NCBI GenBank assembly: GCA_902782595.1
Contig: CACZNW010000145.1
Location: 1-13,187, forward strand
Direction of reading: 5' to 3'
From: an uncultured Methanobrevibacter sp.
GTDB lineage: Archaea; Methanobacteriota; Methanobacteria; Methanobacteriales; Methanobacteriaceae
DNA length: 13,187 nucleotides
The translations under genes and the position numbers were made by a program. A model generated the notes under the pieces. The model did not search any database. It saw only the letters and a list, made by a program, of their open reading frames with translations, and had not been told where the DNA came from. Positions 6,278-13,187 of the stretch are shown here, one piece after another. The stretch's first letter is position 1. Each line of letters begins with the position of its first letter.

Positions 6278-6424
6278 ATGGAACTTCAAGATTTATTATT
6301 TATCATAATTGCTATTTTCGTAGCAGTGTTATTGTTTAAATTATTCATGTGGCTGTTGCCGGTAATTGTAGTATTGCTTATAGCATTCTTTATTTACATT
6401 TTTTTAAAGGACCGCTATAACTGA
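6278..6424 (+). CDS. 48-residue two-helix membrane protein, unknown function
   Basis: The frame from ATG 6278 to TGA 6422-6424 encodes 48 residues, almost all hydrophobic. It begins MELQDLLFIIIAIFVAVLLF, then has a short KLFMW break, a second hydrophobic run PVIVVLLIAFFIYIFL, and a charged end KDRYN. This predicts a membrane hairpin: two transmembrane segments joined at about K21. No enzyme motif or cysteine is present. Support for a real gene: a near-consensus TATA box at the spacing for a leaderless transcript, it fills the only gap between guaAa and trxB, and its stop codon abuts the trxB stop with no base between. A single bitopic segment is also possible. Function is unknown; a small membrane partner or stress peptide is only a guess. 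Confidence 0.68.
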   Translation: MELQDLLFIIIAIFVAVLLFKLFMWLLPVIVVLLIAFFIYIFLKDRYN

Positions 6425-7336
6425 TTATTGCAGGTCCTCAAATGCGGAATTTGCAGCAACTGCACCTTCTCCGCATGCAACCACCCACTGTTTCAATCCG
6501 ACACAGACATCACCTACTGCATATACATAGTTGGCGCTGGTTTTCTGTTCCTTGTCAATGATGATATGTCCGGATTCATCCAAGTCAACATTCAGCTGTT
6601 CTGCAAGTTCAGTATGGGGAATATAACCGACACTTATAAAAACTCCGCTGACTGGAAGCTCACTTAACTCTCCAGTTTGAGTATCTCTAAGTGTAACGGA
6701 TTCAACCAGCATGTCTCCTTTTATCTCTTCAACTGTAGCATTGAGAATGGTGGGAATTTCCGCCTTTTTTATCTGGTCCTGCAGGTGCTTTTGAGCTCTG
6801 AACTCACTTCTTCTGTGAACAATACTCACATTTGCTCCAAGGTTTTTTAAATATAATGCTTCCTGAAGGGCACTGTTTCCGCCGCCGACCATGATAATGT
6901 CACGGCCTGCAAAGAAAAAACCGTCACATGTTGCACAGTAACTCACACCTTTTCCCTTGAATTCCTCTTCGCCCTTCACGTTAAGATGTCTGTGTGAACT
7001 TCCGGTTGCAAGAATGATTGCCTTGGATTTGTATGTATCCTTAGATGTTTTAACTGTGAAATGATATTCTCCATCGGTCTTTTCAATCTCTTCAACCTCT
7101 TCCATTTCCCTTAAATCACAGTTTTTAGTCGCCTGCACTTTCATTTTCTCAGTCAGTTCAAGACCGGAAATATTGTCAAAACCGGGATAGTTCTCCATTT
7201 CCGGAACTTCACGACCGATTCCTCCTGCAAGGTCACGGTCAATAATCAGATTTCTAGTTCCCTGACGTCCCGCATAGATTCCCGCAGTTAAACCTCCCGG
7301 CCCGGCACCGATAATAATAATGTCATATTCATTCAT
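6425..7336 (-). CDS. trxB: thioredoxin reductase
   Basis: This FAD enzyme reduces thioredoxin and so maintains the cytoplasmic dithiol pool. The 303-residue protein has the FAD-binding GAGPGG at residues 10-15, the redox-active CATC (134-137) within YCATCDG, a second dinucleotide fold with GGGNSA (151-156), HRRSEFR (174-180) and a C-terminal AVGDV. Length is normal for low-molecular-weight TrxB. HRR-x-x-x-R is the NADPH-phosphate motif of bacterial-type enzymes. Some methanogen thioredoxin reductases use F420H2 instead, so the donor is likely NADPH but untested. The start at 7336 has GAGG (7347-7344) seven bases upstream; an in-frame extension to 7366 lacks such support. It is transcribed alone, between the gatE terminator and the convergent 48-codon gene. 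Confidence 0.92.
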   Translation of the reverse strand: MNEYDIIIIGAGPGGLTAGIYAGRQGTRNLIIDRDLAGGIGREVPEMENYPGFDNISGLELTEKMKVQATKNCDLREMEEVEEIEKTDGEYHFTVKTSKDTYKSKAIILATGSSHRHLNVKGEEEFKGKGVSYCATCDGFFFAGRDIIMVGGGNSALQEALYLKNLGANVSIVHRRSEFRAQKHLQDQIKKAEIPTILNATVEEIKGDMLVESVTLRDTQTGELSELPVSGVFISVGYIPHTELAEQLNVDLDESGHIIIDKEQKTSANYVYAVGDVCVGLKQWVVACGEGAVAANSAFEDLQ

Positions 7337-7418
7337 AGCAATTCCTCTATTAATATTATTTGTCAAATCTTAATTAAAATTAATGGTTCAATATTCATTT
7401 TTTTGATTATGTGTAGTG

Positions 7419-7456
7419 TAAGTGATACTTATAATAAGGTTTATCTTAAGTGATGA
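7419..7456 (-). promoter_or_regulatory. trxB promoter region with repeated ATCACTTA elements
   Basis: On the minus strand a TATA-like CTTATTATAAG (7438-7428) lies about 95 bases before the trxB ATG, giving a leader of roughly 65-75 bases. It is flanked on both sides by the same-orientation octamer ATCACTTA, at 7454-7447 and 7426-7419, 28 bases apart. The upstream copy is part of the 11-mer TCATCACTTAA (7456-7446) also found ahead of the 48-codon gene. The TATA-like box is itself a short palindrome. The arrangement suggests binding of a regulator that brackets the TATA box; this is inference. Confidence 0.4.
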
Positions 7457-7463
7457 TTTTTTT

Positions 7464-7498
7464 AAAAAAGAGAGTTATGGAAACTCCTTTGAGTTTCC
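7464..7498 (-). terminator. hairpin plus U-tract terminator after gatE
   Basis: Starting at the gatE stop codon on the minus strand, GGAAACTC and GAGTTTCC (7498-7491 and 7486-7479) form a perfect 8-bp stem with a 4-base loop. A short spacer then leads to T6 (7469-7464). This looks like a bacterial-style intrinsic terminator and would end the vor-gat operon before the trxB promoter. Confidence 0.6.
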
Positions 7499-9364
7499 TT
7501 AAATTAATTTTTGAATTTCCTCGCGAACAATTTTATTAACAAGTCCGCCGTCAGCCTTTCCTTTAAGCTGTTTCATGCACATTCCCATTAAAGGACCCAT
7601 TGCACCCATCTGACGTTCATGAACCATTCCCTCATTTTGAGTGACAATGTCTGAGATAATTTTATGCACATCGTCTTCACTCATCATGACAAGACTGTTT
7701 TTCTCGGCAATTTCTGATATGTCAGTGTCTGGTGTTTTAATTGTTTCAGCGGCCAGTTTACGCACACTGTCTTTTGCGATTTTACCGTCAGCCAGCAATG
7801 TAAATATTCCTTTAAAGTGATCAAGAGTCAGGACACTAATGTCATGGCCTTCCCTTTTAATTTCACGTAAATCATATGCAAGAAGTGAAGCAACGGGTGT
7901 CGCATCAACGTCAACTTCAGCTAAAATGTCTTCAAACATGTCAGCTTCCTGTCTTTTAACGAGTTGTGTTGCTAAATCTTCACTTAACTTGTATTCCTCA
8001 ATGATTCTTGCCTGTTTAACATCAGGTAATTCGGGCAGATTGTTTGCTATCGGTTCAATTCTATCAGAGGTAATTTTAAACAGCGGAATATCAGTTTCAA
8101 GATACATTCTGTTTGCGGTTGGAAGCGGTCTCATATATTCGGTATTTCCGTCGTCCAATGCTTTACGGGTTTCTTCAACAACACCATCCAAACCCAGAGA
8201 TGCTCTTCTTTTAACTTCTTCTAAAGCTGAAACGGCAATGTCCTCATCATGAGCCACAATGATAAAGGCATCATCTTCACCAATATCCAAAAAGTCTGAT
8301 ACCCTGTCAACTTCCTCCTGAGTAATTCCGTAGGCAGGCAGTTCATCTGAATGGAAAATACCTGATACTCCACGTTTTTTAGCGTAACTTGCAATTTCAG
8401 TGCCGAATCTTCTTTTAGGCTGTACTTCACGACCAATTAAACCATCATAACCTTTTAAAACCACGGCTTTAATGGTTTCAGCAGATTTTAAAATTTTGGA
8501 TTCGGTATCGGCGAATAATTCATCCAATGTGTGAATTTCATCAAGCACTTCGGCGTTTCTTGCTTGAAGTTCTTTTTTAATGTCAATTAAGGCAAGCTGT
8601 CTTTCAACTTCACGGTTTACAATTTCAGCCATTAAATCCAAATCCTGCACACCCTTGATTTCGACACGTGCACCTTCGGCAATGGAAATGTTCAAATCCT
8701 GTCTGATTGTTCCAAGACCTCTTTTAACATTGGTGCTTCTTAATATTTGTCCAAGCATATATGCAACTTCTCTGACCTGATCTGGGTGGTGCATTGAAGG
8801 ATCTGTTGTAATTTCGGCCAGCGGTATTCCTAAACGGTCTAATCTGAATTCGGTGAATCCGTCTTTGGTTTCAACTCTTCTTGCCGCATCCTCTTCCAGA
8901 CCCAAACTTTCGATAACCACTTTTCCATAAGGGGTTTCCAGGTATCCGTCTGTTGCAACCATTCCTGTTCTCTGAAAACCTCCGGTATTACTTCCGTCAA
9001 TAACCTGCTTACGCATTGTATGGAATTCATCAACAATATGCATATTCATTAAACATGCAATGGTAATGCAGATATCAAGTGCTTCTTCATTTAAACTGTG
9101 AGGCGGTTCGTCATCGTTTTCAACAAGACAGGTGTGCTTTTCAAAGTTTTCATATTTGAAATTAAGGCCTCTTAAGGATTCCTGTAAAGCGGCTCTGTCG
9201 ATTTCACCAAGCTCTGACTGGGTCGGTCTTAATTTTCTTTGAACAAGTTCATCAAAATCATCATCAACAAGTTCTGTTTTACATGGGCAGAATAACTTAT
9301 GCTCGCTGTTTAACTGTTGGTGAATTTCAAGTCCCATTTTCAATCCTAATTTATCATAATCCAT
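7499..9364 (-). CDS. gatE: Glu-tRNA(Gln) amidotransferase subunit E
   Basis: GatE activates the glutamate on mischarged Glu-tRNA(Gln) and, with ammonia from GatD, converts it to Gln-tRNA(Gln); the GatDE pair is specific to archaea. The 621-residue protein begins with the GatB/E signature GLEIHQQL (11-18) and a Cys-x-Cys pair in LFCPCKTE. LRPTQSELGEIDRAA and ENDDEPPH follow, then the AspRS-type insertion domain that distinguishes GatE from GatB (about 270-400, including YDGLIGREVQPKRRFG). It ends with the helical YqeY-like tRNA-binding tail (MGPLMGMCMKQLKGKADG). Length agrees with the family (about 620-630). The ATG at 9364 has AGGTGG (9375-9370) five bases upstream, overlapping the gatD stop; a GTG at 9373 directly after that stop lies inside this site and is less likely. 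Confidence 0.96.
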   Translation of the reverse strand: MDYDKLGLKMGLEIHQQLNSEHKLFCPCKTELVDDDFDELVQRKLRPTQSELGEIDRAALQESLRGLNFKYENFEKHTCLVENDDEPPHSLNEEALDICITIACLMNMHIVDEFHTMRKQVIDGSNTGGFQRTGMVATDGYLETPYGKVVIESLGLEEDAARRVETKDGFTEFRLDRLGIPLAEITTDPSMHHPDQVREVAYMLGQILRSTNVKRGLGTIRQDLNISIAEGARVEIKGVQDLDLMAEIVNREVERQLALIDIKKELQARNAEVLDEIHTLDELFADTESKILKSAETIKAVVLKGYDGLIGREVQPKRRFGTEIASYAKKRGVSGIFHSDELPAYGITQEEVDRVSDFLDIGEDDAFIIVAHDEDIAVSALEEVKRRASLGLDGVVEETRKALDDGNTEYMRPLPTANRMYLETDIPLFKITSDRIEPIANNLPELPDVKQARIIEEYKLSEDLATQLVKRQEADMFEDILAEVDVDATPVASLLAYDLREIKREGHDISVLTLDHFKGIFTLLADGKIAKDSVRKLAAETIKTPDTDISEIAEKNSLVMMSEDDVHKIISDIVTQNEGMVHERQMGAMGPLMGMCMKQLKGKADGGLVNKIVREEIQKLI

Positions 9365-9373
9365 ATTAACCAC

Positions 9374-10684
9374 CTAGTTTAAAAAATCCCTGATTGTGGA
9401 TTTCTCACTGAATTCACCTGCAACATTTGTTTGCATAATCTCTTTTACTTTACTGTAATCATCACTTTGACCCAATGCCCAGCATAACTTAACGTAAGTT
9501 GTCTCTGGAGTCATATCCAATGCGGAAATCACTCCGGCATCAAGGATTTCACGTCCGGTTGAGTAGACATTCATGTTGACCCTGCCGTAAAGACATTGTG
9601 AGGTCATAATTACGGGGATGTTTTCATCCTGCGCTCTTTTAAATGAGTCAATCAGGTTATCCGGAACATGCCCGAGACCTGTTCCTTCAATAACAAGACC
9701 TTTATAGCCTTTATCTATATGGTATTCAATGTAGTCTTTTGAAATGCCCGGAAAACTTTTAATGAATCCGATTTTTTCCTCAATGGAGGTGTTCAATTCA
9801 AGTTCACTGTCTCCTCGTCGGGTATAGCTGTAATTTGGGTTAATTTTAATTTTCTTGTTTTGAATTTTAGCAATCGGCTGAGCGTTAATGCTTCTGAAGG
9901 TATCCCTTCTTGAAGTGTGCATCTTCCTGACTTTAGTTCCTTTGTGAAGGTAGGTATATTCGTCATTTAAACTTCCGTGCATACAGACACATACCTCCGC
10001 AATGTCTGATTTTGCGGCTATAACTGAATCAATCAGGTTAATGTTGGCATCACTTGAAGGTCTGTCTGAACTTCTCTGAGCTCCGGTAACTATGATGGGA
10101 ACCGGTGTTTTTAACATGAAACTCAATGCGGCTGAAGTATAATGCATTGTATCTGTTCCGTGAGCGATTACAATGCCGTCTGCACCGTCGGAAATATCTC
10201 CGGCAACTTCCTTTGCCGCTTTAACCCAGTATTCGGGTTTCATGTTTTCACTTAAAATGTTATACAGTGCCTTAACATTGTAGTTGGCATAATACAGTAA
10301 TTCAGGGTTGGCCTTGACAAGGTCTGAAGCTGTGAATTTGGGATGAACAGCACCTGTACGGTAATCAATAACTGATGATACTGTACCTCCGGTAGATACG
10401 ATTGAAATGTTCTGCTTTGAATCGTCATGAGGAATTTCTTCTTCATCATAACCGATTTTCGGCTTGTCTCCCTTTTCGATTAGTTCCGCTGTGGTATTGT
10501 CAATGGCCACACCAATATTATATCCGCTTGACAATTTCAAAACAAGATATCCGTCTTCGGCATCTTCCGGGCGGTCAAGTAAAATACCGGTATAGGAAAT
10601 GTCCTCTTTATGTACTCTAATTGTATCTCCTATACTTAAATCGTAATTTTCTATATATTCTTCACTGTTTTCTTTATATGTCAT
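9374..10684 (-). CDS. gatD: Glu-tRNA(Gln) amidotransferase subunit D (asparaginase-type)
   Basis: GatD is an L-asparaginase-like amidase that hydrolyses glutamine and channels the ammonia to GatE. After an N-terminal beta domain of about 90 residues (GDTIRVHKEDISYTGILLDR), which plain asparaginases lack, the protein has STGGTVSS with Thr101 and AHGTDTMH with Thr177-Asp178. Lys254 lies in KVRKMHTSRRD. Together these form the Thr-Thr-Asp-Lys active site known for this family. The length of 436 residues is typical. The ATG at 10684 follows the vorA stop by nine bases, with a GTGA a few bases upstream. The neighbouring gatE and the N-terminal domain rule out a stand-alone asparaginase. Confidence 0.96.
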   Translation of the reverse strand: MTYKENSEEYIENYDLSIGDTIRVHKEDISYTGILLDRPEDAEDGYLVLKLSSGYNIGVAIDNTTAELIEKGDKPKIGYDEEEIPHDDSKQNISIVSTGGTVSSVIDYRTGAVHPKFTASDLVKANPELLYYANYNVKALYNILSENMKPEYWVKAAKEVAGDISDGADGIVIAHGTDTMHYTSAALSFMLKTPVPIIVTGAQRSSDRPSSDANINLIDSVIAAKSDIAEVCVCMHGSLNDEYTYLHKGTKVRKMHTSRRDTFRSINAQPIAKIQNKKIKINPNYSYTRRGDSELELNTSIEEKIGFIKSFPGISKDYIEYHIDKGYKGLVIEGTGLGHVPDNLIDSFKRAQDENIPVIMTSQCLYGRVNMNVYSTGREILDAGVISALDMTPETTYVKLCWALGQSDDYSKVKEIMQTNVAGEFSEKSTIRDFLN

Positions 10685-10693
10685 TGAATCACA

Positions 10694-12139
10694 CTAAGAA
10701 TTGTTTTTAATCCATTCGGCTCCCGCTTTTAAAACATCTATGTTTACATCAATAACTTTTGGTTTGGATGCAAACATTTCACGAATTGCATTCTCATAAG
10801 ATTCGGCTTTTAAAACGTCACTTAATTCAGTTAATGCACCTAAAAGTGCGGTGTTTGCGGTTCTTGCATTCCCATGCTCTTCTGCAATATCCACACATGG
10901 CATAGGGATGACCTTAATGTCTCTGTCGGTTTCGAACTCACCGATGTGAGCATCATAAAGTATGACTCCTCCATCTTTCACATCCTGTGAAAACTGTGCA
11001 AGTGAAGGTTTATTCAATGCAATAAGAATGTCAATGTCATCAACAACAGGGGTACCTATGGTTTCATTTGAAATTACAACTGAACAGTTTGATTTTCCAC
11101 CTCTCTGTTCTGGTCCGTAACTTGGATACCATGACACATGTTTTCCTTCGGCACATGCTGCCTGGGCTATTGTGAGTCCCGCACTTAAAACTCCCTGTCC
11201 TCCGAATCCTGAAACTTTAATGCTCAATGGTTTGATGTCCTCATCAATGTAACCTGAACCGTCAGCTCTGTCAACATTAAATATCCGGTCAAGTGATTCT
11301 GTTGAAAAATCACTGGTGGGTCTTATGACTGGTTCTTTTGTATATAAGTTATTTCTGAAATTTTTAACAGGGAATTCCTTTTCCATCTGCTCTTCAATAA
11401 ATTTCTGTGCACTTGCAACATCCTGTTTCAAGTTAGTAGGACAAGGTGATAACACTTCTACAAATGAATATCCTTTACCTTCCTTCTGAACGGTCAGTGC
11501 CTGTTTAATAGCATATTTTGCAAGTCTTATTTTCAATGGATTTGCAAGGGAAACCCTTTCAATAAACACAGGAGCCTTTAATGTATTGATCAGTTCGCAC
11601 ATGTGGGTCGGGTGGCCGGTATAATCCGGGTCCCTTCCGGTCTGACAGGTAACTGTTTTTTCACCGATTAATGTGGTAGGAGCCATTTGTCCACCGGTCA
11701 TTCCGTAAACAGTGTTGTTGACGAAAAATACTGCAATTTTTTCTCCACGGTTTGCAGCCTGAAGGGTTTCATTTAAACCAATGGAAGCTAAATCCCCATC
11801 GCCCTGATAACTCATAACAATCGCATTGTCTTGTGCTCTTGAGATACCTGTAGCAACTGCAGGTGCTCTTCCGTGAGCGGTTTGGAAGTTTCCGCAGTTA
11901 AAGTAGAAATATGCATACACTGAACATCCGACAGGAGAAATCATAACGCATCTTTCCTGTATTCCAAGCTCATCCATACATTCGGCAATTAACTTATGTA
12001 AAATTCCGTGTCCGCAGCCTGCACAGTAGTGTGTGGATTCAATGTTGGTTCCTTTTCTAGGATATTCTTCTAAAAGGGATTGTGGATTTCTACGTACTTG
12101 TAATTCATAATCTTTATCATTTAACTCTTTATCACTCAT
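10694..12139 (-). CDS. vorA: 2-oxoisovalerate:ferredoxin oxidoreductase, fused beta-gamma subunit
   Basis: The 481-residue protein joins two subunits of a thiamine-diphosphate 2-oxoacid:ferredoxin oxidoreductase. The beta part (about 30-270) has CAGCGHGIL and the ThDP/Mg motif GDGDLASIGLNE (113-124) continuing to NNTVYGMTGGQ. After a linker, the gamma part (about 304-481) has SGFGGQGVLSAG and YGPEQRGGKSNC. VOR oxidises branched-chain 2-oxoacids to acyl-CoA with ferredoxin as acceptor, or works in reverse for amino-acid synthesis. A fused subunit of this size matches my memory of VorA from Methanothermobacter. The fused layout and the vorB neighbour favour VOR over 2-oxoglutarate oxidoreductase (KOR), but the two cannot be separated with full certainty by eye. 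vorB ends 13 bases upstream; gatD follows after nine. Confidence 0.83.
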   Translation of the reverse strand: MSDKELNDKDYELQVRRNPQSLLEEYPRKGTNIESTHYCAGCGHGILHKLIAECMDELGIQERCVMISPVGCSVYAYFYFNCGNFQTAHGRAPAVATGISRAQDNAIVMSYQGDGDLASIGLNETLQAANRGEKIAVFFVNNTVYGMTGGQMAPTTLIGEKTVTCQTGRDPDYTGHPTHMCELINTLKAPVFIERVSLANPLKIRLAKYAIKQALTVQKEGKGYSFVEVLSPCPTNLKQDVASAQKFIEEQMEKEFPVKNFRNNLYTKEPVIRPTSDFSTESLDRIFNVDRADGSGYIDEDIKPLSIKVSGFGGQGVLSAGLTIAQAACAEGKHVSWYPSYGPEQRGGKSNCSVVISNETIGTPVVDDIDILIALNKPSLAQFSQDVKDGGVILYDAHIGEFETDRDIKVIPMPCVDIAEEHGNARTANTALLGALTELSDVLKAESYENAIREMFASKPKVIDVNIDVLKAGAEWIKNNS

Positions 12140-12152
12140 TTTTCCACATCCT

Positions 12153-13187
12153 TTAGTCTATTATATTTGGACTGGCCTTTTCATCACTTCTTCCGGTTGT
12201 ATCAATCGAATCATCTTCAAAGCCGGCTATTTCATAAATTTTTGCAAGTACATGTTTCAGTTCAATCAGATTGCCTCCCATTCTGTTAACAAGGTAAGTG
12301 TCATCTTTTCTGAGCGCTGCAAACTGCACGTCAGCCAATAATTGACCGTTACTCATTTCAACTGAGATAAAACTAACATCTTTATCTGCAAGTTCCTTTA
12401 TCCTGTCAACTGGGAAAGGATTTAATGTTATCGGTCTTAAAAGCCCTACCTTCAAACCATTTTCACGGCTTTTATCAACAGCTGATCTTGCAATACGGCT
12501 GCTGATACCGTATGAAACCAAAACGATTTCCGCATCTTCAACCTGATATTCCTCAAAAATAACTTCTTCTGCATCAATTTTCGTATATTTTTCCTGAAGT
12601 TTGTAGTTGAAATCCTCAAGGTCATTGAAATCGTTGAAAATGGAAGTTATGAGGTTTTCCATAGTTTCCTTATTCCCTTTAACTGCCCAATCCTTATCGT
12701 TTTTTGGTTCAACAGCCTTTTCAGGGAATACCAACGGTTCCGCCATCTGGCCTAAAGTACCGTCAGCCAAAACTACAACAGGATTTCTCCATTTGTCTGC
12801 AAGTTCAAATGCTTTCATGGTTAAATCACACATTTCCTGCACACTGTTCGGAGCTAAAACTATGTTTTTATAGTTTCCGTGACCTCCTCCTTTAACGACC
12901 TGATTGTAATCTCCCTGCTCCGGTCCGATGTTTCCAAGTCCCGGTCCCGCTCTCATGATGTCAACAATAACTGCAGGCAATTCAGCGCCTGCGAGGAAAG
13001 TAAATCCTTCCTGCATTAAACTGATTCCGGGTCCGGATGAGGATGTCATAACTCTGTGTCCGGTACCTGACGCACCGTAAACCATATTGATTGATGCCTC
13101 TTCACTTTCAGCCTGAACAAAGTTTCTTCCAACCATCGGGAAGTATTTTGATGCTTCGTGTAAAATTTCACTTGCAGGAGTAATTGG
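12153..13187 (-). CDS. vorB: 2-oxoisovalerate:ferredoxin oxidoreductase alpha subunit (5' end outside window)
   Basis: The frame is open through the right edge: codons before the internal ATG at 13136 read PITPASEILHEASKYFP, the typical beginning of a 2-oxoacid:ferredoxin oxidoreductase alpha subunit, which usually has a GYPITP-type start. The true start codon is therefore outside the window and only around ten residues are missing, judging from a family length of about 350. The 344 visible residues include AESEEASINMVYGASGTGHR and SSSGPGISLMQEG of the pyrimidine-binding domain, and the transketolase C-terminal-like domain (about 200-330) with SYGISSRIARSAV and GLLRPITLNPFP. It pairs with the fused VorA downstream. 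The small ferredoxin-like VorC expected for the complex would lie beyond the right edge. Confidence 0.85.
   Translation of the reverse strand, partial: PITPASEILHEASKYFPMVGRNFVQAESEEASINMVYGASGTGHRVMTSSSGPGISLMQEGFTFLAGAELPAVIVDIMRAGPGLGNIGPEQGDYNQVVKGGGHGNYKNIVLAPNSVQEMCDLTMKAFELADKWRNPVVVLADGTLGQMAEPLVFPEKAVEPKNDKDWAVKGNKETMENLITSIFNDFNDLEDFNYKLQEKYTKIDAEEVIFEEYQVEDAEIVLVSYGISSRIARSAVDKSRENGLKVGLLRPITLNPFPVDRIKELADKDVSFISVEMSNGQLLADVQFAALRKDDTYLVNRMGGNLIELKHVLAKIYEIAGFEDDSIDTTGRSDEKASPNIID

Noticed and set aside
7839..8252. 137-codon plus-strand open frame inside gatE
   Set aside because: It is antisense to a complete, well-conserved gatE, is serine-rich with no recognisable domain, and has no promoter or ribosome-binding site. 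It is a codon-bias shadow.
9374..10684. gatD considered as a stand-alone L-asparaginase
   Set aside because: The extra N-terminal domain and the directly linked gatE mark it as the amidotransferase subunit.
1..13187. Search by eye for tRNA or rRNA genes, transposases, integrases, attachment sites, defence genes and riboswitches
   Set aside because: Nothing convincing was found; nearly the whole window is filled by housekeeping genes and the gaps are short and AT-rich.

Overview
The window looks like core chromosome of a methanogenic archaeon of the order Methanobacteriales, most likely Methanobrevibacter or a close relative. The DNA is AT-rich. The gene content is archaeal: split GMP synthetase (GuaAa/GuaAb), archaeal GatD/GatE amidotransferase, KEOPS subunit Cgi121, an Nre DNA-repair protein, a methanogen-type (R)-citramalate synthase, and a branched-chain 2-oxoacid:ferredoxin oxidoreductase whose beta and gamma subunits are fused, as I recall for VorA of Methanothermobacter. 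No rRNA, tRNA, CRISPR array, insertion sequence or phage gene was found. Genus is inferred from protein resemblance and base composition, not from a search.

Layout. 1-285: AT-rich leader, possibly with the tail of an upstream gene. 286-2249 (+): cimA and cgi121, two bases apart. 2233-6155 (-): guaAa, an unrecognised 85-residue acidic protein, guaAb, a U-rich terminator, then nre and a DegT-like PLP-enzyme gene that overlap by 8 bases. 6278-6424 (+): a 48-codon two-helix membrane protein with a strong TATA box, ending exactly where trxB ends. 6425-7336 (-): trxB. 7464-7498: hairpin plus U-tract terminator. 7499-13187 (-): vorB (cut by the right edge), vorA, gatD, gatE, tightly spaced and probably one operon.

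How the genes fit together. CimA starts the pyruvate route to isoleucine, and VOR interconverts branched-chain 2-oxoacids and acyl-CoAs, so both ends of the window touch branched-chain metabolism. GatDE makes Gln-tRNA(Gln) and Cgi121 belongs to the t6A tRNA-modification complex, so tRNA maturation is a second theme. GuaAa and GuaAb make GMP. TrxB supplies reduced thioredoxin. Nre with its C-terminal PCNA-binding motif belongs to DNA repair.

Most of the window is ordinary housekeeping. The less explained parts are the 48-residue membrane protein and an 11-base promoter element it shares with trxB, the acidic protein between the GMP synthetase halves, and the PLP enzyme coupled to nre. I see no convincing evidence for a wholly new defence or mobile system.
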